Shown one piece after another: positions 1 to 5,900 of a DNA stretch of 5,920 bases. Made by a program: the position numbers and the translations under genes. The stretch lies in assembly GCA_900772425.1 (NCBI GenBank), contig CAAHEK010000138.1, forward strand, positions 1 to 5,920, read 5' to 3'. The DNA is from an uncultured Lachnospira sp. (lineage in GTDB: Bacteria; Bacillota; Clostridia; Lachnospirales; Lachnospiraceae). The notes beneath the pieces were generated by a model, which saw only the letters and a program-made list of their open reading frames with translations, made no database searches and was not told the origin of the DNA. How positions within the stretch are numbered: the stretch's first letter is position 1; each line of letters opens with the position of its first letter.

Positions 1-488
1 TCTTTAGCAATTCTTAAAACTTCATCATAATCTATAAATCCTTCGGCTGTAACACCATAAGGTACAATATTAAAATATTTACCTGAAATATTAACAGGTG
101 AACCATGTGATAAATGTCCACCGCAATCAAGGCTCATACCCATAACTGTATCACCCGGTTCAACCATAGCAAAGAATGCTGCAAGGTTTGCCTGTGCTCC
201 TGAATGTGGCTGAACATTTGCATATTCGCAGCCAAATAACTTCTTAGCTCTCTCGATTGCAAGAGTCTCAACAACATCAACATATTCACAGCCGCCATAA
301 TATCTCTTACCCGGATATCCTTCTGCGTATTTGTTGGTTAATGGACTTCCCATAGCTGCCATAACAGCCTTGCTTACAAGGTTCTCTGAAGCTATTAATT
401 CAATATGGCTTCTCTGTCTTGCTAATTCATCATCCATAGCTTTAGCAAGCTCAGGATCATATGATGATACTTCGTTAAATGAATACAT
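1..488 (-). CDS. glyA: Serine hydroxymethyltransferase, N-terminal part (cut by window edge)
   Basis: SHMT is a cytoplasmic PLP enzyme that interconverts serine and glycine while loading one-carbon units onto tetrahydrofolate. The window holds the first 162 codons of a family usually about 410 residues long, so roughly 250 C-terminal residues, including the PLP-binding lysine, lie beyond base 1. Visible family hallmarks are ELIASEN at residues 30-36, the segment [10 protein letters not shown] at 57-66, the PLP phosphate-binding stretch [10 protein letters not shown] at 94-103, and [11 protein letters not shown] at 126-136. The ATG at 488 is preceded by GGAGG (496-500) with a 7-base spacer, which fixes the start. 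A near-consensus promoter lies just upstream, so it can be transcribed independently of aspS, 120 bases away. Identity is very secure. No frameshift is seen in the visible part. Confidence 0.97.
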   Translation of the reverse strand, partial: MYSFNEVSSYDPELAKAMDDELARQRSHIELIASENLVSKAVMAAMGSPLTNKYAEGYPGKRYYGGCEYVDVVETLAIERAKKLFGCEYANVQPHSGAQANLAAFFAMVEPGDTVMGMSLDCGGHLSHGSPVNISGKYFNIVPYGVTAEGFIDYDEVLRIAK

Positions 489-529
489 ATTACAACCTCC
501 GTTTTTCTATAAATGTCATCTAGTTTTTA

Positions 530-558
530 ATTTTATAGATTATTTATTAATAAGTCAA
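530..558 (-). promoter_or_regulatory. Sigma-A-type promoter of glyA
   Basis: On the minus strand, TTGACT (553-558) and TAAAAT (530-535) are separated by exactly 17 bases. These match the consensus boxes TTGACA and TATAAT at five of six positions each. The predicted transcript start near 523 gives a 5' leader of about 35 bases that contains the glyA Shine-Dalgarno site. This is too short for a riboswitch. The call is by consensus match; no start site has been measured. Confidence 0.7.
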
Positions 559-608
559 TGCATATTAATACATTTGTGCAATAATTCTTCGATTATAAAG
601 AAATTTCC

Positions 609-2402
609 TTACTCTTCTTCATTCTCGCTTATTGTGATTGAAAGATCCTTCAGCTGCTTATCATCAACAACATCAGGTGCATTCGTAAGAAGGCATGAAG
701 CATCCTTAACTTTAGGGAATGCTATAACATCTCTGATTGAATCTCTCTTAGCCATAAGCATTACAAGTCTGTCAAGACCATAAGCAAGTCCTGCGTGTGG
801 TGGTACTCCATACTTAAATGCATCAAGAAGGAAACCGAACTTTTCATTGGCAGTTTCATCTGTAAGGCCAAGTGCCTTAAACATTCTTGACTGTACATCT
901 GCCTGATGGATTCTTACTGAACCTCCACCGATTTCAGTACCGTTAAGTACGATATCATAAGCCTTGGCACGAACTGCTCCAGGATTAGTTTCAAGCATAT
1001 CAAGATCCTCATCCATAGGCATTGTAAATGGATGATGCATTGCAACATATCTTTCCTCTTCATCTGACCATTCAAACTGCGGAAACTCTGTTACCCATAA
1101 GAACTTGTAATCAGACTTATCAAGAAGTCCCATCTGTCCTGCAAGTTCTACTCTTAATGCGCCAAGAACATTCCATACAATCTTATTTCTGTCAGCAGCA
1201 AACAATAATAAATCTCCTGCCTCACCATCCATAGCTTTAACAAGTGCATTCATTTCATCCTCTGTCATAAACTTGGCAAATGATGACTTAAATGTACCAT
1301 CTTCCTGAATTGCAATATATGCAAGACCCTTAGCACCATATCCCTTTGCAAAATCAACTAATGCATCAATCTTCTTACGTGGCATGCCACCCTGTCCTTT
1401 GGCATTAATACCTCTTACAGAGCCACCATTTTCAAGTGCACCTGTAAATACGCCAAATCCACAGTCCTTAACAATATCAGATACATTCTTTAATTCCATG
1501 CCAAATCTCAAATCTGGCTTATCTGAACCAAATCTGTCCATAGCCTCCTGCCATGTCATTCTCTGAATTGGGAGCTTAACATCAACATCAAGTATTTCTT
1601 TGAATAAATATGCAAGAAGTCTTTCATTAACATCTATTACATCATCTACATCAACAAATGATAATTCCATATCTATCTGAGTGAACTCAGGCTGTCTGTC
1701 AGCTCTTAAATCCTCATCTCTGAAGCATCTTGCTATCTGCATATATCTGTCATAACCTGAGCACATAAGCATCTGCTTAAAGAGCTGTGGTGACTGTGGA
1801 AGTGCATAAAACTTACCCGGATGAATTCTGCTTGGTACAAGGTAATCCCTTGCCCCCTCAGGTGTTGACTTTGTAAGCATTGGTGTCTCTATTTCAAGGA
1901 AACCTTCATTAGCAAGAAATGCTCTTGTAAGAGTTGCAACCTTACTTCTCATTATAATGTTAGACTGGATATCTGGTCTTCTTAAATCAAGACATCTGTA
2001 TTTAAGTCTTATATCTTCCTTTGTCTGTATGTTTTCTTCAATTGGAAATGGAGGTGTCTCTGATTCTGACAATATTCTGAGAGACTCAGCTACAATCTCT
2101 ATATCTCCTGTCTTTAAGTTTTCATTTACAGCACCGCTTCTTTTCTGTACTTTTCCGACTACTGCAATAACATATTCATTTCTAAGTGTATAAGCCTTAT
2201 CAAAGCCTTCTTTCCCTATAACATTTTCGTCAAAAAGAATCTGTACAAGACCACTTCTGTCTCTTAAATCAACAAATATAAGTGCGCCAAGATTACGTCT
2301 TCTCTGCACCCATCCCATCAATGTAACTGTTTCACCGACATTAGCTGCGGAAACTTCTGTACATCTGTGTGTTCTTTTCAATCCTACCATTGATTCAGCC
2401 AT
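609..2402 (-). CDS. aspS: Aspartyl-tRNA synthetase, bacterial type with GAD insertion
   Basis: This class II aminoacyl-tRNA synthetase charges tRNA-Asp with aspartate in the cytoplasm. At 597 residues it is full length for the bacterial form. Residues about 10-110 are the N-terminal OB-fold anticodon-binding domain (GWVQRRRNLG at 30-39). Next comes the catalytic core with ETPMLTKSTPEGARDYLVP at 172-190, motif 2 as FRDEDLRADRQPEF at 227-240, and motif 3 as GLAYGLDRLVML at 538-549. The bacterial GAD insertion lies at roughly 300-420. Leucine 38, after RRRN, matches the position I recall as leucine in discriminating enzymes such as E. coli AspRS and histidine in some non-discriminating ones. This suggests, but does not prove, specificity for tRNA-Asp. 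The ATG at 2402 has GAGG 5 bases upstream (2408-2411); the nearby ATG at 2390 has no such site. No T-box leader precedes it. Confidence 0.98.
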   Translation of the reverse strand: MAESMVGLKRTHRCTEVSAANVGETVTLMGWVQRRRNLGALIFVDLRDRSGLVQILFDENVIGKEGFDKAYTLRNEYVIAVVGKVQKRSGAVNENLKTGDIEIVAESLRILSESETPPFPIEENIQTKEDIRLKYRCLDLRRPDIQSNIIMRSKVATLTRAFLANEGFLEIETPMLTKSTPEGARDYLVPSRIHPGKFYALPQSPQLFKQMLMCSGYDRYMQIARCFRDEDLRADRQPEFTQIDMELSFVDVDDVIDVNERLLAYLFKEILDVDVKLPIQRMTWQEAMDRFGSDKPDLRFGMELKNVSDIVKDCGFGVFTGALENGGSVRGINAKGQGGMPRKKIDALVDFAKGYGAKGLAYIAIQEDGTFKSSFAKFMTEDEMNALVKAMDGEAGDLLLFAADRNKIVWNVLGALRVELAGQMGLLDKSDYKFLWVTEFPQFEWSDEEERYVAMHHPFTMPMDEDLDMLETNPGAVRAKAYDIVLNGTEIGGGSVRIHQADVQSRMFKALGLTDETANEKFGFLLDAFKYGVPPHAGLAYGLDRLVMLMAKRDSIRDVIAFPKVKDASCLLTNAPDVVDDKQLKDLSITISENEEE

Positions 2403-2417
2403 ATTTTCCTCTTTCCT

Positions 2418-2434
2418 GTGCCTTTGAAATGCAC
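2418..2434. repeat. 17-base near-palindrome upstream of the aspS ribosome binding site
   Basis: The plus strand reads GTGC-C-TTT-G-AAA-T-GCAC. Both arms are complementary apart from one mismatched pair, with a single central base at 2426. It ends 7 bases before the GAGG that serves aspS. The lack of a loop makes it look more like a DNA-binding site for a dimer than an RNA hairpin. A hairpin with a 4-base GTGC/GCAC stem and 9-base loop is possible in the transcript but weak. It could be an operator or could be chance. Confidence 0.35.
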
Positions 2435-2473
2435 TTATAATCTACTAAATAATTAATATGATGTATTCAACAC

Positions 2474-3097
2474 TTATTGTAGTATATCACTAATATCCAA
2501 ATCATCAAGTTCTAACTTACTGTTTTCTATAAGCTTTAACGTACTTTCTTCATGTATCATTCTCTGGAATTCGATAAACACATGCATATCCATATTTTTG
2601 ATTTCTTCAATCATTATATCCACTGCTGTCTCTATATCAAATGCTTTTCTATACGGTCTGTCTGCTATTAATGCGGCAAATTCATCTGCTACCTTAAGGA
2701 TTCTTGCCCCAAGAGGAATATTTTCCCCTGACATATTATCAGGATAGCCGCTTCCATCATAACACTCGTGATGTCTTAAAACTATTTCCATAACCGAATC
2801 CGGATATCCATATTTTTTAAGCACATCATAACTTATCTTGGAATGCATACGCATATATTTCATTTCCTCTATAGAAAGACTCCTGCTGTCTCGTCCGTAT
2901 AAATACTGTGAAAGCTTGAGTTTCCCTATATCATGAATAAGTCCCGCCTGCTTTATATCATTTGCGTAACTTTCATCTACGCCAATTCTTTTAGCAAGTT
3001 CATAAGAAAGATTTGCAACAAGTACACCATGTCTTAAACCACTTTTAAAATCATTTATAATATATCCAAGAAGGTCTTCATTTTCTTCTTGCAACAT
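2474..3097 (-). CDS. Stand-alone HD-GYP domain phosphodiesterase
   Basis: HD-GYP proteins are metal-dependent phosphodiesterases that typically hydrolyse cyclic-di-GMP. Counting from the ATG at 3097 (207 residues), the metal-site pattern is nearly complete: H23, the HDIGK motif at 55-59, H85, the HH pair at 109-110, GSGYP at 115-119, and D138. DRPYR follows at 146-150. The residue four before H23 is serine, where trinuclear HD-GYP enzymes have glutamate, so a two-metal site seems likelier. There is no receiver, PAS, GAF or membrane segment, so the protein is a bare catalytic domain in the cytoplasm. The frame stays open to a TTG at 3130, but only the ATG at 3097 has a strong Shine-Dalgarno site (GGAGG at 3108-3112, 10-base spacer). 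It lies about 80 bases after the FakA-M-like gene and 71 bases before aspS, so cotranscription is plausible. c-di-GMP specificity is inferred from the family. A general HD hydrolase is the alternative. Confidence 0.88.
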   Translation of the reverse strand: MLQEENEDLLGYIINDFKSGLRHGVLVANLSYELAKRIGVDESYANDIKQAGLIHDIGKLKLSQYLYGRDSRSLSIEEMKYMRMHSKISYDVLKKYGYPDSVMEIVLRHHECYDGSGYPDNMSGENIPLGARILKVADEFAALIADRPYRKAFDIETAVDIMIEEIKNMDMHVFIEFQRMIHEESTLKLIENSKLELDDLDISDILQ

Positions 3098-3107
3098 CCC
3101 AAATAAT

Positions 3108-3112
3108 CCTCC
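3108..3112 (-). promoter_or_regulatory. Shine-Dalgarno site that decides the HD-GYP start
   Basis: GGAGG lies 10 bases upstream of the ATG at 3097. It falls inside the longer reading frame that opens with TTG at 3130, and that TTG has no purine-rich site before it. This favours a protein of 207 rather than 218 residues. Confidence 0.7.
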
Positions 3113-3139
3113 AAACAAAACCTGTTCCAATTTATAATA

Positions 3140-3173
3140 CTAAAATAATCTATATCTGTAATTATTATTTTAG
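3140..3173. repeat. Perfect 10-base inverted repeat between the FakA-M-like and HD-GYP genes
   Basis: CTAAAATAAT (3140-3149) is the exact reverse complement of ATTATTTTAG (3164-3173), with a 14-base spacer between. It fills most of the gap between the stop at 3176 and the HD-GYP gene. In the minus-strand transcript it would form an AU-rich hairpin. It lacks a GC-rich stem and a following U-run, so it is not a classical terminator. It could be an operator, an RNA processing or stability element, or a chance match in AT-rich DNA. Confidence 0.5.
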
Positions 3174-3175
3174 AT

Positions 3176-3469
3176 TTATCCCTGTAAGCCTGCTGACTGA
3201 CGAATCATGTCCTCAACTACAATATCATATATCTCTCCGATAGTATTGCAGTATTCCAACACCTTCCAAGGCTCATTAGTATGAAAATGTATCTTTACAA
3301 GATCCTCATCTCCGGCAGCTATAAGGCTGTTTCCTTCTATATGCTCCGTAATATAATCAGCTATCTCATCTTCATCCAGATCCTTATCTCTTCTATCGAT
3401 AAGCAGCTGCGTATCATAACGGTATGCGAACTGATCATCCTCTGCATCTATACTATGTATTTCTGACAT
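3176..3469 (-). CDS. Small stand-alone FakA/YloV middle-domain-like protein
   Basis: The 97-residue product resembles only the middle (M) domain of the DAK2/FakA (YloV) fatty-acid kinase family. Similar short proteins are often labelled 'kinase to dihydroxyacetone kinase', but no kinase domain is present, so kinase activity should not be assumed. The recognisable block runs from GNSLIAAGDEDLVKIHFHT (46-64) through NEP to ALEY/LEYC-like and GEIYDIVVEDM (78-88). It parallels the FakA pattern of GDSLVVVGD, then KVHVHTNNPG, then GELSNIKIENM. In FakA, as I recall, a Cys and the two histidines of HVHT hold a metal. Here H61 and H63 are kept, but YRYDTQ (16-21) aligns with GYCTE so that Asp 19 replaces the Cys. 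The protein is acidic, with no signal peptide or membrane segment, hence cytoplasmic. An ATG at 3508 is in frame, but the ATG at 3469 has AGGTAGG 9 bases upstream. The predicted transcript start also falls near 3510, too close for the longer form. The biological role is unknown. Confidence 0.8.
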   Translation of the reverse strand: MSEIHSIDAEDDQFAYRYDTQLLIDRRDKDLDEDEIADYITEHIEGNSLIAAGDEDLVKIHFHTNEPWKVLEYCNTIGEIYDIVVEDMIRQSAGLQG

Positions 3470-3478
3470 ATTAATAAA

Positions 3479-3485
3479 CCTACCT
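3479..3485 (-). promoter_or_regulatory. Shine-Dalgarno site that decides the FakA-M-like start
   Basis: AGGTAGG sits 9 bases before the ATG at 3469. The alternative ATG at 3508 has only AAGG at a 1-base spacing and would lie at the very 5' end of the predicted transcript. The shorter start is therefore preferred. Confidence 0.65.
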
Positions 3486-3516
3486 TTCCTATAATCCACA
3501 TAATACATACCTTGAT

Positions 3517-3545
3517 ATTATGACATATTTATTGATTTGCTTCAA
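3517..3545 (-). promoter_or_regulatory. Sigma-A promoter with extended -10 for the FakA-M-like/HD-GYP unit
   Basis: On the minus strand, TTGAAG (3540-3545) and CATAAT (3517-3522) are 17 bases apart. A TG lies one base upstream of the -10 box, giving the extended -10 form TGTCATAAT. The start would be near 3510, leaving a leader of about 41 bases that contains the AGGTAGG site. It lies just after the beta-repeat gene stop at 3587, so the downstream small genes need not depend on the lyase operon. Confidence 0.65.
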
Positions 3546-3586
3546 TCTTTTTTACTTCGCCCATAACATTTTGCATGATATTTTGC

Positions 3587-4945
3587 TTAATATCGCTTAT
3601 TTTTTGTCTTATAACTTGCGCGGCGTTTCATAACAGCCAGAAGCACAACAATTGCAATAACCATCACTCCTGCAATTAATAATATTAACTGAATAGTACC
3701 AATTCCCATAGCTGAGTTTTTGACACTATTTTCATCAACATCCGCATTTTCATTAAAAATATCATCTGAATTCTGCGCATCTTCATCTGTTAATGATGAA
3801 TTCACTCCATAAATCTTATAAGAATCAATATATGTATAGCTACATTTATTACATGTATGTGTTGTATAGCCAAATTCATTTTCCTTTGGCTCAGTTACCA
3901 CATCCGTATATACAGGACTTTCGCACATTTCCGGCTTTAAGTTCTGCGAATAATCATAGACTTCATTTCTAGTAAAATCAGGCTCAAACCTGTCAAGCTT
4001 ATATTTTACACTAAGCACCTCTCCAAAAGCAGCCTTGCAGTATGCCCTTCTGTCTTTATTGTCCTCGTAAAATGTAATCTTACCCATAACATTATCTCTT
4101 AAAAATTCTCCACTGAATGAACTGTCACGTTCGGCAGGATACACCATATACATTCCTGTTATACCACCGTTATGCGCATATCCATGTTCTGAATCGTATC
4201 CGTCTATTTTTATAACACAATCCCTTGTGTTCATAAATCCAGCTCCAAAGGCGCCTCCCATAAACTGTTCATCTCTTTTTTCAGCATCAGAATCTATGCA
4301 GATAAGCTTAACATCTGTCTTTATCCTGTCAAGATTACCGCTTCCATATCCAGCTATTCCGCCGACTCCCCACATAGCGGCAGAACTTGTCATGCTGACA
4401 TATGCATTTTCTATATTGCAATCCGATATATCGCTGTCCTGACTCACCCCTGCTATAGGAGCAGCGAAGCAATATTTATCAGATGTGATTTCTACTCTGG
4501 TTCCGTAAAAATTAACATTCCTAACCTTAGCATTATCAAGGACTCCAAAGAAGCCTGCGCCATAAGTATCATATGGATTACGGTTCCCGTCATAAGTAAC
4601 GGTTGTTTTACCGCCTGCTTCAGTTACAGTAAGATTAAGAATACTATGTCCGTCACCGTCAAATGTCCCCTTAAAATCCCAAGGTGTCCACTTTATTCCC
4701 GACATGTCTATATCACTTGTCAGCCTGTAACTTCCCATTTCTGACTTAGCAGCCTCAAGTAATTGTTTTGCACTACTTATTTCCTTCACTTCATAAGATG
4801 CACCATTTGAAATAGATTCATCTGTGGTTGTGCTTTCATTGGCAGCTCTTACCATTATTAACTTATTTGAAAAACCTGTTGCTAATATTATTGCAGCTAT
4901 TACCGCGAAGCTTTTAAGCAGTAATTTTATATTAATCTTTCTCAT
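3587..4945 (-). CDS. Exported, membrane-anchored protein with GLUG-like beta-repeats
   Basis: The 452-residue protein begins with a signal peptide (basic start, hydrophobic core at about 8-25, likely cleavage near A34/A35). Residues 71-107 carry the block typical of Gram-positive beta-repeat surface proteins: LTSDIDMSG, then W, then FKGTFDGDGHSILNLTV. Glycine-rich repeats follow at about 130-151, 160-183, 192-214, 228-248 and 258-268, each of the form GG-hydrophobic-x-G followed by an alternating strand, as in GLUG motifs. Their spacing suggests a right-handed beta-helix. A short element with C341 and CNKC at 365-368, preceded by GYTTHT, resembles a cysteine module seen in clostridial surface proteins. 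An acidic, Asn/Asp-rich stalk (about 381-412) leads to a membrane segment (about 417-438) and a basic tail. No LPXTG is present. The ATG at 4945 overlaps the lyase gene by 14 bases and has GGAAGGA about 10 bases upstream, so translation is probably coupled. Binding or degradation of polysaccharide is inferred from the neighbour; no catalytic residues are recognised. Confidence 0.85.
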   Translation of the reverse strand: MRKINIKLLLKSFAVIAAIILATGFSNKLIMVRAANESTTTDESISNGASYEVKEISSAKQLLEAAKSEMGSYRLTSDIDMSGIKWTPWDFKGTFDGDGHSILNLTVTEAGGKTTVTYDGNRNPYDTYGAGFFGVLDNAKVRNVNFYGTRVEITSDKYCFAAPIAGVSQDSDISDCNIENAYVSMTSSAAMWGVGGIAGYGSGNLDRIKTDVKLICIDSDAEKRDEQFMGGAFGAGFMNTRDCVIKIDGYDSEHGYAHNGGITGMYMVYPAERDSSFSGEFLRDNVMGKITFYEDNKDRRAYCKAAFGEVLSVKYKLDRFEPDFTRNEVYDYSQNLKPEMCESPVYTDVVTEPKENEFGYTTHTCNKCSYTYIDSYKIYGVNSSLTDEDAQNSDDIFNENADVDENSVKNSAMGIGTIQLILLIAGVMVIAIVVLLAVMKRRASYKTKNKRY

Positions 4946-5885
4946 TTATATAATTTCCTTCCGTGTTTATATAATAAATCCTTACTTCTGATCCCGCATT
5001 TTCACTATTATCATCAGAATCCTGAATGTAATTACCGGCTTTAAAATAATTATTATACTCGCTCCAACTGTCAGCTTCTAATGAATAATCATGTTCAAAG
5101 CATTCCTTTTTACCATTGCTTTCTATTGTAACCTTAGCATTATAATCCTGCATTTCTATCTTTACAACAAAGCGTTGACCAAGCTCTACATTTTCAAAAT
5201 AATATGTATTCTTTTCTTTAGAGCCAGCATTTATTGTAAAACTAACAGCAAGTCTTTTCTTGTTTCCTTCATATATCACTTTTAAAGGCACCGGTCCATT
5301 TGCGCCATCTTTGCATATCGCATGGACCTGACATACCATAACTTTACCGTTAGCGGAAACTTTATCCACACTTTCTTCAACCTTAAGATTATTACAGTCA
5401 CTCCAACCCCAGTTGTCACTATTCCTGTCTGAAATCATCTGTCTAAGTTCAGTACGTGTATAACTTGTATTCGCAGTTTTTTGACCATTTACGGGCGTAT
5501 ACAAAACCAATGAATTTTCATTATAATCATAATAAAAATATTTATCATAATATCCATTAAATGGTATTGCTGTTCCTTTTCCAACTTCTTTTACCGAAGA
5601 TGCATCTTCATCTTTTGAAACCGGCAATTGAACTTTCCAATAAGCGTTAAGCTGTTCAAAAAAAGGACATTTATCTATGCTGTTTTTATCACTTAATCCT
5701 TCAGAATTGTTTAAATTTTCATTTTCTAAATCTGATTGTTCCATAGAATACTGCTCATCATCCCCCTCTTTGTATATACTATGGACTTTTCCAAATATAC
5801 ATATAAACATAACCAATATCATTATTAGTATTACAATTACTAATACTAAAATGTATTTAGTCATGTTTCTTTTAAACTTAATCAA
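4932..5885 (-). CDS. Membrane-tethered polysaccharide lyase, PL7 (alginate lyase 2) family
   Basis: PL7 enzymes cleave alginate-type polyuronates by beta-elimination. All three family signatures are visible in this 317-residue protein: RTELR at 144-148, QVH at 186-188 and YFKAGNYIQ at 280-288. These supply the expected catalytic Arg 148, Gln 186, His 188 and Tyr 286. The domain opens with AYWKVQLPV at 81-89, as in other PL7 members, and runs almost to the C-terminus. An uncleaved hydrophobic segment (about 11-31) after a basic start suggests a type II membrane anchor with the lyase outside. An acidic Asn/Ser-rich linker (about 40-70) follows. QVH rather than QIH has been linked to polymannuronate preference, but the true substrate here is uncertain. 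The ectodomain has five cysteines, two flanking QVH. The start codon is TTG, chosen because AAGGGAAG lies 7 bases upstream; the in-frame ATG at 5864 has no such site. The stop lies inside the next gene. Confidence 0.9.
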   Translation of the reverse strand: MIKFKRNMTKYILVLVIVILIMILVMFICIFGKVHSIYKEGDDEQYSMEQSDLENENLNNSEGLSDKNSIDKCPFFEQLNAYWKVQLPVSKDEDASSVKEVGKGTAIPFNGYYDKYFYYDYNENSLVLYTPVNGQKTANTSYTRTELRQMISDRNSDNWGWSDCNNLKVEESVDKVSANGKVMVCQVHAICKDGANGPVPLKVIYEGNKKRLAVSFTINAGSKEKNTYYFENVELGQRFVVKIEMQDYNAKVTIESNGKKECFEHDYSLEADSWSEYNNYFKAGNYIQDSDDNSENAGSEVRIYYINTEGNYINEKD

Positions 5886-5892
5886 TTTTATT

Positions 5893-5900
5893 CTTCCCTT
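5893..5900 (-). promoter_or_regulatory. Shine-Dalgarno site supporting a TTG start for the PL7 lyase
   Basis: AAGGGAAG ends 7 bases before the TTG at 5885. The alternative ATG at 5864 is preceded only by AAAAGAAAC. The remaining bases up to 5920 are A-rich on the minus strand with no recognisable promoter boxes, so the operon promoter or a preceding gene lies beyond the window. Confidence 0.5.

Noticed and set aside
580..597. Possible terminator hairpin after aspS (ATAAT/ATTAT stem of 5 bases with a CGAAGA loop on the minus strand).
   Set aside because: The stem is short, all A/T, and not followed by a U-run, so termination between aspS and glyA cannot be supported.
489..608. Riboswitch or T-box ahead of glyA.
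   Set aside because: The predicted leader from the promoter is about 35 bases, too short, and no conserved riboswitch core is seen.
331..783. Plus-strand open frame of about 150 codons spanning the glyA start and the aspS end.
   Set aside because: It lies antisense to two well-identified genes and crosses the intergenic gap, has no Shine-Dalgarno site and resembles no protein family. Other plus-strand frames at 1028-1234, 1384-1566, 1957-2193, 3281-3466, 4227-4442 and 5091-5285 are likewise shadows of minus-strand genes.
2403..2473. Promoter for aspS: TTGAAT at 2465-2470 on the minus strand.
   Set aside because: The hexamer 17 bases downstream is TAGTAG, a poor -10 box, and the better TATAAG nearby has no matching -35. 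aspS may be read from upstream, but this is not established.
3131..3175. Separate promoter for the HD-GYP gene (TATTAT as -10, TTACAG as -35, spacing 16, minus strand).
   Set aside because: The -35 match is poor, and the -10 overlaps DNA whose AT-richness yields such hexamers readily.
3577..3594. Hairpin GATATT-6 base loop-AATATC overlapping the stop codon of the beta-repeat gene.
   Set aside because: The 6-base stem has one G-C pair and no U-tract follows. It is too weak to call a terminator.
3587..3760. Sortase (LPXTG) anchor on the beta-repeat protein.
   Set aside because: No LPXTG-like motif precedes the C-terminal hydrophobic segment, which is longer than in sortase substrates and followed by about 14 mostly basic and polar residues. 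A simple membrane anchor fits better.
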